A DNA stretch of 64,000 bases, from the NCBI GenBank assembly GCA_951640165.1, contig OX621243.1:930001-994000 (forward strand), in the 5' to 3' direction. Below, piece by piece: positions 33,040 through 44,349 of this stretch (positions are counted from its first letter, which is position 1; the number at the start of each line of letters is the position of its first letter). This DNA is from Pseudoips prasinana (taxonomy: Eukaryota; Arthropoda; Insecta; Lepidoptera; Nolidae). The notes beneath the pieces are model-generated. The model was not told the origin of the DNA. It did not search any database and saw only the letters and a program-made list of their open reading frames with translations. Both the position numbers and the translations under genes were made by a program.

Positions 33040-33960
33040 ACGTCGTAGTAATTTAGTAGCGGCCGAATAAAAGTCGATTATAGGGACCCATATTTTGGAA
33101 CCTATTTCACCATTCATATTGAAGTCAGTCCTCAATTTGTATTTTTGATATTTCCGTGTGTGCACATCGATTACTTCCGTGTTTATTAACCGATTTTTTT
33201 TTATTCTAATAGTGCGACATGGTCTTGTATATGTATACAAATTGTTATAATCCAGTAATCTTAGAATTTATCACGAATTTAACTTCAAGAGGTCAGGCAC
33301 CATTGATAAATTAGGTTATTGGTCAAATTTCTGTTTTTTAGTTACGTTATTGGTAATAGATATTCACTAAAAACTATTTACGAAACTAAATAGCGATATC
33401 TTAGTATAAGCTATGAAGTTTTTAAAATCTCTTATCTAAAGGGGCCTGTAAAGACGTTATTAAAAATGTTTAAAATAACCTGACTGGTAAACAAACCTGC
33501 AACTTGAAACAAAAGGAATAAAACGGACTGTCATTCTTGTCGATAGATAGAGAGAAATAATCAGTAGGTATAGGTTTGGAGGAGGAAATAGGAGGAGGAC
33601 ACGTAAGACGGTTTAGTGGAGTTGTATTCTTTATCACACACACACACAACAACATTCGTTGTTTGTATATAGAGTAGTACTGTAGAGCAGGCTATTCTCG
33701 TGTATCAGTTCGCTCCTGGCAGACGGTCAGGTGGAGCCGCAGCGGTGTAAACAAGTGCTATCGCTCAGCATTACTGCTGCGATACCACGCGCTATCAGCT
33801 GCTGATAACCCCTTGTTTATTATACTTCGTCTGTGCGCTACTGGAATATTCAAGTGACGGTTACTCAGTAATAACGTTGTCTCCTTATTGGTATATTTAA
33901 CCGCAAATAATATGATTCTAGGGTCGAGTCGGGCCAAGAAGATCCAATAACAGCCTTTTA
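33040..33960. other. Gene-less stretch
   Basis: A tatatagag at 33666 and an atcagt 41 bases downstream are too far apart for a standard TATA/initiator pair. No exon is supported. Confidence 0.35.
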
Positions 33961-33964
33961 GTTT

Positions 33965-34217
33965 GACGGTCACCATAGCCTAGTTGGTAGTGCTCCTGCC
34001 TACGAAGCTGGTGGTCCTGGGTTCGAATCCCGGTAAGTGCAAATATTTGTGTGATGAGCACGAACATTTGTTTCTGAGTCATGGATGTTTTCTATGTATG
34101 TAAGTATTTATCTATCTATATAAGTATGTATATCGTCGCCTGGTACCCATAGTACAAGCTTTGCTTAGTTTGGGGCTAGGATGATCTGTGTGACACTGTC
34201 CCCAGATATTATTATTT
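33965..34217 (+). mobile_element. tRNA-derived SINE, family 1 (best full-length copy)
   Basis: gacggtcaccatagcctagt, ggtagtgctcctgcctacga, tgggttcgaatcccggtaag, gcacgaacatttgtttctga, tatctatctatataagtatg, cctggtacccatagtacaag, tttggggctaggatgatctg and ccccagatattattattt. It serves as the reference for the family in this window. Confidence 0.92.
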
Positions 34218-34313
34218 AGTAAAACAATGTGAAAACATTTTCTCTGTGTAATCTTCCAGGGTACTCAAATTTTCAATTGTTATAGAATCAAACTAAATTG
34301 AACCATAGACTGT

Positions 34314-34713
34314 AAAAAATCGCTTGTAAATAGAGCATGGATTGTGGTATTATAAATGAACTATGTAAATAAATTCAAAGTAAAAATATATTATTGGATC
34401 TGGACCTTGTTTTTGATCATATAAAATTATATTATCATTATTAAGAACAGCAAATTACTTGATTTTATTGTAAATAGTTATTAAAGGTATTTAAATGCAA
34501 TTAGCATTACAGTTCTAGTTTAGCGAAACAAGTGCTGTGGTAGTAGTACTAATAGTAGAAGTCGTAGCGGTGATACAATCAGATATATACGTTTATAAAA
34601 TTATGTTTATTTTTTTATTAGTCAAGGCTGACCATTACGGGGAATTTTAATGTCTTGTGTTATGCGGTAAAAATAAAAATATGCGGTAAAAAGTCAATTT
34701 TTTACAGTCTATG
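34314..34713. mobile_element. ~400-bp element bounded by 17-bp inverted repeats
   Basis: catagactgtaaaaaat at 34314-34330 is the exact complement of attttttacagtctatg at 34697-34713. The interior is AT-rich without a coding frame. The layout fits a non-autonomous DNA transposon. Target duplications are not obvious. Confidence 0.6.
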
Positions 34714-34767
34714 TAAATAAGAACTTAATATTTAATATATTTTTATGATATTGCTATTACAATACAT

Positions 34768-34812
34768 TAGTTTTTACAATGTTTTAATAAATACAAAACA
34801 TTGTAAAAACTA
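34768..34812. repeat. 18-bp perfect hairpin
   Basis: tagtttttacaatgtttt (34768-34785) pairs exactly with 34795-34812 across a 9-nt loop. It is AT-rich, so a chance or slippage origin cannot be excluded. Confidence 0.75.
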
Positions 34813-34814
34813 AA

Positions 34815-35235
34815 TTATTATACTTTCATTTTTTAACTTTCGAAAGAAGATGACTTAAGTAACAATTGTGAATTTCATTCTCAAAATATTCTGGTTTCAA
34901 ATGAGGCTGGAGCATTCCTTAGCGCGCTATTGTACGTATAATGTAAAGGCTTTATAAGACAGGCCTCGGAAGGCACAGGAAGCAAATATTGACAGCATAC
35001 TTACGAGCCGTTCCTAGAACTCATAGGAAGAGGATTGTCCACAATCGTAAAATCGTGCGAGTTGCCCACATCGCTATAGAAATAAACGGTGCGTCATTCT
35101 GTATACAATGCGATACAGTTTGTTGTGAAGATAGGTGTGATTACCTCGATGGACTAAGGATGGTGCAACCGAAGAATCCCAGGTCGGACGGAAAAGTTTT
35201 TTTTGTTGTTTTCTTTTATATCTGCAATCAGTAGG
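34815..35235. other. Gene-less stretch
   Basis: The frame 34989-35234 shows no domain; nothing else is recognised. Confidence 0.35.
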
Positions 35236-35239
35236 TAAC

Positions 35240-35650
35240 TACAACATGTAACTTAATTAACGCACATCCTGAAAATAGTTTGTTCAGAATCGTTTACTGA
35301 ATACATACATACATACAAAAATAATTAAAACTACGGAAATTATTGTCATATTAATCCTGTACAGTCAAAACAATTTGAAATGGACCGCAAGTCAAAGTAA
35401 TAAGACTTTTTAAAATCGCAGTTTTATTTGTATTCATACAAATTCCATCATTCAATACAAAATTAAAAAAAAAAATTAACTCCAAGAAACTAATTTAGTA
35501 AATAACAATGCATATACATGTTAAATTAAAAATTCAGTGTATTCATTATGATTACAACATAATATTCTAATTGGGGTGTTTGTATACAACATGTAACGTA
35601 CAACGTAATTAACGCACACCCTGTGCGTTAATTACGTTACATGTTGTATA
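35240..35650. mobile_element. 411-bp TIR element with a doubled right end
   Basis: The left end tacaacatgtaacttaatta is the complement of the right end ...taattacgttacatgttgta, followed inward on both sides by acgcaca. The right end also carries a second, inward-facing copy (35583-35618), so the last 68 bp fold into a hairpin by themselves. The short element at 57882 has related ends. No coding frame. Confidence 0.7.
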
Positions 35651-35659
35651 AGCAGAATT

Positions 35660-36365
35660 GGTGAATGAGTTGGTGGTGAGTTGGCTGAAAAGTGATATTT
35701 ATTTCGCGTCGGCTAGCCTCCCCACAGGATCATATGAGTCAGGGATAGGAAGTTCACCTGTGTTTATGCACACACTTGTGCACTGTGATGACCCTACACC
35801 TACTCACTCACTTACACACATCACTCATACACCCCACACCCACTCGCATCTAAAACACGCACCCTATTTCTATTGCTCTTTATAAACTATAATATAAGAT
35901 TATCTTTTTTTTATTTTATCGTCAATTTATTTTTATTTTTTTCTTATTAAAGTTTTGTCATCATCATTCTTGCATACTTATCTTTTTTTATGTAAATTAT
36001 TAAAACTTTAAGACTTTTAACTAACTATTAAGATTTTAATTAAATTCTTAGTAGGTTCATTCGCTTAATTTTAATTTTGAAAGAGCGATGTGCCCTAACA
36101 CAGGCAATGTTTGCCTAAAAGGTCACTTCAGACACTAGTTGTAGTACTAATTTTGTGAATGGAAAGTAAATTATTTGACTAATTAAAAAAAATATGAATT
36201 ATTAAAAAAATATGACCCACTCCATTGAGACTACCCGCTATTGACGAGATTGGACCGGGAGCATATATATTAGCATTATTATAAGTGATTATTTTTTAAT
36301 TATTCGTCGTTAAGTAGTAGTTAGTAAACAAAAACTAAACTACGATTAATTTTATCAGCCACGTG
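35660..36365. other. Gene-less stretch
   Basis: It includes a CA-rich run (cactcacttacacacatcac near 35805). No gene or element is recognised. Confidence 0.4.
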
Positions 36366-36369
36366 CAGG

Positions 36370-36540
36370 GAGATGTGAACAGATCTGTAGATGGGTGACC
36401 GCCAGAGTGGTTTTATTACTGAGTTCTCCGTATATCGAGGGCATATTCGGTCCCGGTTGTAGTCTTATACAAGAGCCCTCAAGACATGTGAAGAACCCAC
36501 TAGGTGGCTTGGACTGCAAGTAACCAGCGCCCCGCGATAC
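36370..36540 (+). repeat. 5S rRNA-derived SINE (5' truncated)
   Basis: tgtagatgggtgaccgccag matches the 5S 3' half. Downstream, ttcggtcccggttgtagtct equals the body of the copy at 17330, and gcgccccgcgatacagg follows. Confidence 0.6.
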
Positions 36541-36955
36541 AGGACCTATAAGGAAGAGATCGTAAAGTCAACGTCATTATTTCACAATACAATGTAACTC
36601 CATATTGAAGTGTCGGCTTCAAATAAAAAATATGGGTACAACACAATGTGCCTGCCTACCGGCATGTCCTTGAGTGTTATCAGGGTGTCTTCTGTTTACG
36701 CAGGTGGTATATGCGCGTGCGCCGCCCGCGGTGTTACAATGTTAATGTTTTATATTTAACAGCCTTGTTAACTATTTTCCTAAGGTAGCATAGCTTGTGG
36801 CTTTGATTTGAAACTTGAATTATAGAGCTTCAATATAAGAATATAAAATTCTTAAATTTAAGTGCAACGTGTGAGTGGTACCATGTATGATGTAAGTGAT
36901 ATAGGCTACGCTGACCGTTCGACATCAACACCTTCTCTAACTGAATGACTGATTC

Positions 36956-37015
36956 GTCAACGCAGCGCCTGAACCACTGGGGGTGGGCCCCCCAGTGGTT
37001 TAGGCGCTGCGTTGA
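36956..37015. repeat. GC-rich hairpin, ~26-bp stem
   Basis: gtcaacgcagcgcctgaacc (from 36956) and its complement ending gcgctgcgttgac (37015) pair with one mismatch, around a short tgggc-type loop. It stands out in AT-rich surroundings and has no obvious poly-T or transposon ends. Confidence 0.85.
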
Positions 37016-37144
37016 CAAAATTAAAACTTTTCCAGTTCATGCCTTTTACCTTGTAAGCATCCACTAAGGAAGGATTTTGGAAATTACACTTCTAAGGGAG
37101 TAAAATAAACATCAAATAGAAGTGTCGTGAATGTCGTGATTTTC

Positions 37145-37440
37145 AAATAAAATAAAAAAGGTTTTTATTCACGTAGACTTTAAAAAAGCGCTTGTAAATA
37201 GTCAGAACATGTTCGTAGTAATATATAATTAATTAATAATTATTTCTAGGTACATATAGATATTTAGGTACACGGATTGTAGGAAATAATTTACAATAAG
37301 ATTTATTTTATAACAGTAACGATATTTAGCTAACTTAAATTAAATTATTGTCAAGGATCATGTGTGGGTTTAATTATCTAAATTTTAAGTTTTTGCTATA
37401 TTTTTACTACATATTGTCTGAATGGTTCTGTCTATATTAA
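37145..37440 (-). repeat. Dispersed repeat A
   Basis: ggtttttattcacgtagact, aaaagcgcttgtaaatagtc, gatatttaggtacacggatt, acgatatttagctaacttaa and tacatattgtctgaatggtt are collinear with the minus copy at 28700. Confidence 0.82.
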
Positions 37441-37444
37441 GGTA

Positions 37445-38250
37445 CGAATTAAATGTTATCAAAGTAAGAACTAATTCATTTAAGTACCAGTTATAAATAA
37501 ATGAAAATTATACCGGTGTTTTTAAGTTCCACACACAGTCGCACGCTCGCAACCCGGCGCACGACTTATGCTCCGCACTCCGCTGCGCTGATCCGTCGCG
37601 TCGTCGCAACGCGTCGTTAAATGAATAAAACATATCTCCAAAAGTGGATAAATTAATTGGTGGCATTTCTCCGAAGCTTGGAGATGGTTGCCGGATGCGT
37701 TGGGACTGTTGCAGCAGGGCCGCTACCCACGAGAATAGTTAATTTTAGCATTTAAATGTTACACTGCTCGTTCCACTGGCAAGCTTTTGTCTCCACTAAA
37801 TACTATTACTGTTTGACTTTGTGTCTGTTTGTTTGTTAGATAGTTTGTAATGAATAAACTCAAAAATTACTTAACTGAATTAAATAAAATATTTCACCTA
37901 TAGAAAGCTACTTTACCAGCGATTATAAAACTAATAAAATTCAAAGATCTTTAGCATAGCTACTATATATAGCTTTAAAAAATACATATTTATAAAATAC
38001 ATTATTTAAATAGAATACGCTGTGGAATTTTTGAATTGACGTTACGTTAAATAGTGTTTGTGTCTACCCAGAAAAAAGTCCGTGAGAGTCAAACTATAGT
38101 AGTTATAATAACGTTTTTTTGTTCAAAATACTAATTTATCTTTCTATCTAGATAGAAAATGACCACTCTTCTTCACTACATTAAATAGCAACACCTAGAG
38201 ACATAATAAATTCGAAAGATAGTGTGTATATTTATGTAAGTGTGCCGGAA
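37445..38250. other. Gene-less stretch with a GC patch
   Basis: 37535-37620 is CpG-rich (cagtcgcacgctcgcaaccc, cgcgtcgtcgcaacgcgtcg) with no supported frame. An 18-bp palindrome (tttctatctagatagaaa) lies at 38140. Confidence 0.35.
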
Positions 38251-38254
38251 GAAC

Positions 38255-38342
38255 CTTGGTTCTTTTTGGAACCGAGATCTGAACTCAGGACTTCATTATC
38301 TTCGGTTGAACACGCTACCGCTATACCAACGAGGTATTCAAA
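38255..38342 (-). repeat. tRNA-derived SINE head, family 4
   Basis: On the minus strand cctcgttggtatagcggtag (A box) is followed by gaagtcctgagttcagatct (B box). Same layout as 23938. Confidence 0.6.
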
Positions 38343-38344
38343 TA

Positions 38345-39550
38345 ACCCCAAATAATAAAATAAGATAACGGCAATAGTTATAGAGCGTTGGAAAACAGTT
38401 AACGCTTTACTTACTTACTTGACTAGGAAATTAAACCGGATCATTACAAGATCCATTAATTTAATGTGTCCTAAAGACCACGCCTGATATACTACTGTGG
38501 CCAAACCTGTAACTCAGACTCACTCTTGTGACTTAGATATTTGCTTACAATCTTTGTACCTTATAATCTTGCCTAGCAATCTATTACCTTAATTGTATTA
38601 CACAAAACATTGATAAGACTTTAGTTATCTTAATACTTATCTAACCAATTAATGACCTTGACACGCATTTTGCGTTGTTTTAAAAGCAAACATGGATCTT
38701 GATGACATGACAAGCCCCACAGCGATTGCAATTTTGTTTATTTAATTTCATTGTTCATAACAGCACTTACAGCTCAAGAGAAAAATCACCTTATTCTACA
38801 TCTTCTAAAATTCCACTTGTATGTATAAAAGCTCCTGGCAGAGTTTTGGCTTCGGTGGCCTATCACAATCTCAAATACGCAGGGCATATTACGAGGGGGC
38901 CGATAGCTTTACGTGCTCTCTGAGGTATGGGCGTTTTACACCGCCGCGCGCCGGGCCACAATTTCACTTACCGTACTCACTCCGTTAACTAGGCCTATTT
39001 TCACTTTAAATTTGTCATCTTATTGTATAAAAAAAAATGTCTGTAATGTATACAACAATTTTAATGTGAAAGACTTGGAAGTTAGTAACGGCTTGCAAGC
39101 CCTGCGCCGTGAATCGTGTTTCTATCGATTGACGATTGCGTTGTGAATGGGCCCCCTGCGCGGGCGCCGAACATGGAGCGCTCTGTCGCCGGCTACAGCA
39201 AAAACTACGGTGCACACCAATCGGGTTGTGTCGAGACTGAACCTAACTGTATCTGATACGAGGAAGGGAAGGCAGGGGCTTCATAGAACGTATACGGAGT
39301 AGGATTGAAGTGAAACTGCTTGTGTGCTGTTGGAATGTTTTGCTTTATACATTTTTAGAGTTCAGTTGTTTATGATGAACTGGCTTCAAACTCTCAAATC
39401 GGTAGAGTAATAGCATGGTGGGAGCATAGCCTGCAGGAAGACTAGATCGTTGAGTAGGCGTTGTTTCTAGTAACCACGTGTAGGTACTTTAGGGCAGCGG
39501 CTTTCAAATTACTTTGGAAACCTTCTGGAACACAATTAATATTTAATGAA
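38345..39550. other. Gene-less stretch
   Basis: Frames at 38726-39215 overlap on both strands across a locally GC-rich segment (39140-39215), and none has a recognisable domain. Confidence 0.35.
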
Positions 39551-39554
39551 CTCT

Positions 39555-39722
39555 GAAATAATCATTGATAAAAAATAAAGTATAAATGTTTTAACATTCC
39601 GTGTACCTAAATATATGTAATAAGTAACTAGAAATAATAACTGTATTACTACAAACATGTTCTGACTATTTACAAGCGCTTTTTTAAAAAGTCTACGTGA
39701 ATAAAAAACTTTTTTTTTTTTA
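39555..39722 (+). repeat. Dispersed repeat A (5' truncated)
   Basis: ttaacattccgtgtacctaa, ctagaaataataactgtatt, ctgactatttacaagcgctt, agtctacgtgaataaaaaac and a T run. Confidence 0.8.
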
Positions 39723-39751
39723 ATCAATCTGTTTGTTGATCTGTTAAATGT

Positions 39752-39805
39752 CACTTCTACAATTAATAAGTACTACTTATGTAAGTAGTATTAATTGTAG
39801 AAGTG
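39752..39805. repeat. Hairpin, 16-bp perfect outer stem
   Basis: cacttctacaattaat (39752-39767) pairs with attaattgtagaagtg (39790-39805). A further inner pairing (agtactact / agtagt) is partial. Confidence 0.8.
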
Positions 39806-39809
39806 TACA

Positions 39810-40540
39810 AGTCAAGTCTTGTTACTGAATAGATTTTAATCGTAGCCTTATACCTATCACATTTTCGTGTATGTCTTTCTTGGTATTTACTTAGTATATG
39901 CTTAATTGATTTTCTCTTTTAAAATAATGCCCGCTAGATCTTTCATCCAGTCCTGCACATGACAATTATTATATTTTTATCTTGACTTCCTTCAAAAAGT
40001 ATGAAGACGATGTTCCTTAGAAGCTATGATCCGTTTCTGGAGAGGTCTATATTCATTTTTATTTTCAATTCTGCACAAATAAATAAGCGTATAGGATTAT
40101 TTCCATACATTTGTAGTAAATATCAAAAGTAACGTAAATTTTCAAGACCATAGTAGAAACATTTATTCCGATATACGCAGTGTTGGATAGATACGTTGAT
40201 TCCAACAATTTCGGTGGTTCACGCACAAATCGCGCTCTCCCAATCACCGTCCAATCTCAGATATATGATTACTAAAATTGCTTTGTAAATATGAACGTAA
40301 ATTGGCTATGACTGGTAATTTGCCGAATGTAAGTTTGCATGATTGCGCTACCGCCATTACATATACCACGTGATGTTTAGATTATAATTGACTGGTGTTC
40401 TTTGGGGCCCCAGCGTCTAAACCCTAAACATGAGGAAAGAAGGAAAGAAATCTTATCATTAAATACATCAAATCAATAATAACATTTATTTAGCACTTCG
40501 GTTTTAAATCTGACTTGTCAAATGAAACCAAATTTCCACA
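39810..40540. other. Gene-less stretch
   Basis: Near 40465-40530, atttatttagcacttcggtt may be a decayed relative of dispersed repeat B. Otherwise nothing. Confidence 0.35.
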
Positions 40541-40546
40541 AATAAG

Positions 40547-40705
40547 CCATCATCATCATGTCAACCGAAATACCTCCATAAGTCTCGCGCTGCCCGCATG
40601 CAGCGCCTTTCAGCGACCCGCACAAGGTCATCGGTCCATCTTGTATTGTCCACGCTGCTTTTTTCCAATTCGTGTTCGCCTCTCGAGAACCTATAAAATA
40701 AGTCA
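40547..40705 (-). pseudogene. RTE-type LINE ORF2 C-terminal remnant
   Basis: The segment is collinear with 61020-61265: cagcgacccgcacaaggtca, tcggtccatcttgtattgtc, cacgctgcttttttccaatt and ctcgagaacct match that copy's codons for the ...GRR...RPxxRWxDD... region. A catcatcatcat run marks the 3' tail side. It is heavily mutated and lacks an open frame. Confidence 0.6.
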
Positions 40706-40709
40706 TGGT

Positions 40710-41475
40710 TTGGGTAGATTCTCTGAATAAAAATATTTCATAAAGATGTAATTATATCCTAACAGAAACATTATTGTTATGCTGACAAATCTTTATTGAA
40801 ATTACCCACAAATACGGGAATTGGAATACATCCAAATATATCAATTCTATAGCCACGAGTGCTTGTGCATCACCTCCGGACCAACGCAACGTAAACGGTT
40901 CCCATTATTAGTGAGTATTAATAAGGACGCACTCTCTAATCTGTACACTATGCCTTCGGTAGGGTCTCCGTGGCGCGGCGACACAATGCGCGCCTAGATC
41001 TAAACAACCGTGTGGCCCATTGTATCGCGTAAATGTATTACAAAATATTTATACCGGCTTGTTTAGTTGTTTAGCAAGCCGGTCACCGGATGAGATACAT
41101 ATTACGAGGGATTGTATGCATGTGTGTTACTTTGGATCAGATGTCGTATCCATGTGGGCACTAATTTAGCTCAATATTTTTCTATTTAAAATTTGGTAGC
41201 AATCATTTTATGTTTCTGAACTTTATTTATTTATTTATAAATGACACACCATCGACAGTTCACAATGCAACTTAAAATTGTTTTATGTTTAAACACGAGT
41301 TCTGTATGATTTGCCATTACAGGTGCATACAACATTATTTACATTATACACAAACAAAAACTTAAAAAGCTATATTACCTAAATTTTGGTTTTAAATTAA
41401 AGATAGAAACTAAAACTAATATAACAAGGTTAACATGAATAAATTAATGAATGATGGACTGTACTTATATTATCT
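40710..41475. other. Gene-less stretch
   Basis: A small hairpin at 41056-41084 (accggcttg / caagccggt) and a (ttta)n LINE-like tail at 41223 are present. No gene. Confidence 0.4.
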
Positions 41476-41479
41476 GGGC

Positions 41480-41745
41480 AGTGGTTACCCTAATGCGAAT
41501 TTTAAGCCGCCCAGTATGCTCAAAACATGGCCTCCGAAGCGCCGAGATGCTCAATTATTAAATGACTGGTGTTCACCCATCCATGGACCACGTGTCTTGG
41601 TGCTTACCGTCTCTGATCTCTTACGCATCGGCGAGAACAAATTGCTATCAGCGCCTCGAACTAGGTTTCGGTATCAGAATGGTACTACGACCAAATTTGA
41701 TTTCCTCCTATTACATTGGAACTCACAAGAGATCATTAGTCTAAT
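41480..41745 (-). repeat. 5S rRNA-derived SINE (longest copy)
   Basis: On the minus strand ttctcgccgatgcgtaagag, gatcagagacggtaagcacc and ccatggatgggtgaacacca follow the order of 5S rRNA, then a non-5S body (catctcggcgcttcggaggc). The plus-strand frames 41435-41758 are shadows. Confidence 0.6.
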
Positions 41746-42003
41746 GACAAAGGATTAGACCCAGACATACTCCAGTCATAAGTTAAATGTGATTGTAGTC
41801 CTACTAATATACAGGTAACAGAGATCTCGGCTGTATCTCGTAAACCTAACTAATTGTAGCTGTAATTAATTGTTGAAGACTATATGGAATGAGAGTTTCC
41901 ATATTTCATGCAATATGTAGCTTTGACTTACCCTACTTAATATTACATATTATAGTTAGTACTGTTAAGGCGTCCTATTGTAGGGAATTATTATATATTA
42001 ATA

Positions 42004-42274
42004 CTAGATGTGCCCCGCGGTTTTTCCCGCAATAAACTTTATTAATATAGCCTAAGTATGTGTTATTCTCCTCGCCTCGATGTGACCACGATCGCTCTGA
42101 CAAGAGCGTAACGAAAGAGAAGATGTGTTATTCGGACATATACATAAGTAAGCTATGTTACTTGAGAGTTTCAACAAAATCCGTTCGGTAGTTTTGCGTG
42201 AAAGAGTAACATACATCCATACGTCTATACATCCATACTCACATACTTTCGAATTTATAATATTAGTAGGGTGA
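42004..42274 (-). mobile_element. Helitron-like element carrying a 54-bp insert
   Basis: On the element strand it begins TC (right edge, flanking T at 42275 on the plus strand), passes actaatattataaattcgaa and gtagttttgttg-type text, and ends ggggcacatCTAG at 42004 with A at 42003. A 54-bp segment (42069-42122) interrupts it between exact 11-bp direct repeats atgtgttattc at 42058 and 42123. Confidence 0.78.
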
Positions 42275-42279
42275 TTAAA

Positions 42280-44080
42280 ATTCACTTAAAACAAGAAAAT
42301 CTTAATATTCATAAACCTAAATTCATTAGTCCACAAAATGGACCGCCATCTAAAATTCGAGACTGCCCCGTGTATAGAATACAGACATGATATTTTTGTT
42401 GTAATTATCGTTATCAAACTCATCGCTAGTCCAAACACGGCTAACTGCGATCGGCGGCATTGAGCACTGAATTAGGTTCGTTGGACCTTATCTTAACGTT
42501 TAGACTGTCCTCGGCGCCCACACTAGCTAATATATTTTAAAAGATATAGAGGGATCCACTCACACAGCTACGCCACGTCCTGTACGTACGTAGCCAGCGT
42601 GCACTGTGTGCAGGCCGCGCACACGCTCTGCCTAACAGTCTTCTAAAAACGTATTCGAGACGAGGAGCGTAATAGGCGAGTCACTTCTTGTTTCGAGTCA
42701 TACTATATTATTCGTTGTACTATTTTGTCTGGTTCTTGTTAAGATATATCCCATATTGTTTACGTTGTAAACATATAGAATGTTTATTATTATGGCATGT
42801 GAGGTCGACCAGTTTTACAATTTGTTTTAATGTACTATTAAAGACCTGATAAATATTTATTTAAAACGTGTCAACTCGGCCGCTGCGACACTAGTTGTGT
42901 CTTGTTAACTAATTACTGAATTAGTATTCATATCGTACGCGGCATAGTCCTTACATTGATCTCGATTCACATAATTAATGTGAATGCCACCAGATTTGTA
43001 ATCTACAAACTGGTACCTAACTGGCAATCGAATCAGAAACTCGTATAAGGTATCCGGTCGAACTAAACTAGCTGAGAGTATAAAATATTTTGTCGCAAAA
43101 TAGACATTCAACTCCAGGTTACGGAGGAATAATAAGAGTCGTGCACTGCGCAGCCCATTCGCCCAAGATTGTGGATAGAATAGCCAATAGGAGTACGTTA
43201 CTCCGCTCCCCCCGCCCCCGCGGCACTGCGCCCGCGCCTCAAATCAGCTGGGTCCGTAATCGACGCATAATCAAAACTTATACGAGTGATAACCATATTG
43301 CGCGTTGACTGGAAAGCGGTGAGATATTTCTTTTTGTTTGGTCTCTTATATTTATGGAACGTTTGTTCAGGTAGATAGTCTACGACCTGGATATTAGTCC
43401 TTAGGCAAAATGGAATGCATAGTACCGATACAACACATGTGTTAGTGGGGTGGGCAACAAAATACTTGTTCATAAACTATCCAATTTTATTTAGGACACC
43501 TGTTGCGTGATTGACACATCATTCCATTATTGTAATAGAATGTTACGAGGTGCGTTAGGAACCTGTGACGTAGCATTAAGTGCCATACTGTTTGTTATGC
43601 GTTTGATTCCTAAAGGCTGGTCTTCATTGTGGAGCTTCTGTCCTCTGGCCAAATTGAACGATACTCGGATGTTTGCATAATGCACAATATGAGCGTACAT
43701 TATATAACAATTTTGTTTTCAATTAAATTTCCAAAGTCAAGTTTATATTTATTATAAAGTAGACTTCCCTGGTTACTGGTGGTTCTTGGGGTTAGAGGAG
43801 TAATGCAGACGTTAGAATAGATCAACATATCGTGTAAACATCTCATTTGTTTAAGTGGTACTTATCGGTTATGTCCTATCTGTAAGTTCTTCGTTTATTG
43901 TCCAATTATTTCACAATGTGTAGATCCGGTTTTCTTCATATTAAATGTTTAAACCATCTGACGTTTTCACATTCCGTTAACTATTTTCCTGGATATTCTG
44001 ATTACTGTTCCTGCAGCCAGACTACAACGTTTCAAATACTAAGATTCAAGTCTTTTTAGTAATTAAATCTTTAAAAAAAT
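42280..44080. other. Gene-less stretch with a GC patch
   Basis: 43195-43260 is GC-rich (ctccccccgcccccgcggca) with a ccaat upstream, which could be a promoter fragment, but no exon can be defined. Frames on both strands overlap it. Confidence 0.35.
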
Positions 44081-44084
44081 AGAT

Positions 44085-44345
44085 TCACTCAATATGTAGT
44101 AAAATATAAATTTCAATAATTAAACCTAAACATAATCTCCTTGACAATAACTTAATACAAGCTAGCTAAATATCACTACTATTATAAAATAAATTGAATA
44201 AATGTTTTAACATTCCGTGTACCTAAATATCTGTAATAAGTAACTAGAAATAATAACTGTATTACTACAAACATGTTCTGACTATTTACAAGCGCTTTTT
44301 TAAAGTCTACGTGAATAAAAACCTTTTTTTTTTATTTATTTTAAA
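44085..44345 (+). repeat. Dispersed repeat A
   Basis: tcaatatgtagtaaaatata, acttaatacaagctagctaa, actattataaaataaattga, ttaacattccgtgtacctaa, ctgactatttacaagcgctt and aaagtctacgtgaataaaaa in order. Confidence 0.85.
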
Positions 44346-44349
44346 AACT

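Noticed and set aside
33666..33712. TATA box plus initiator
   Set aside because: Spacing of 41 bases is too long for a standard core promoter and no exon follows.
3170..41745. Functional 5S rRNA genes
   Set aside because: Only parts of 5S are present with many changes, and they are fused to repeated non-5S bodies.
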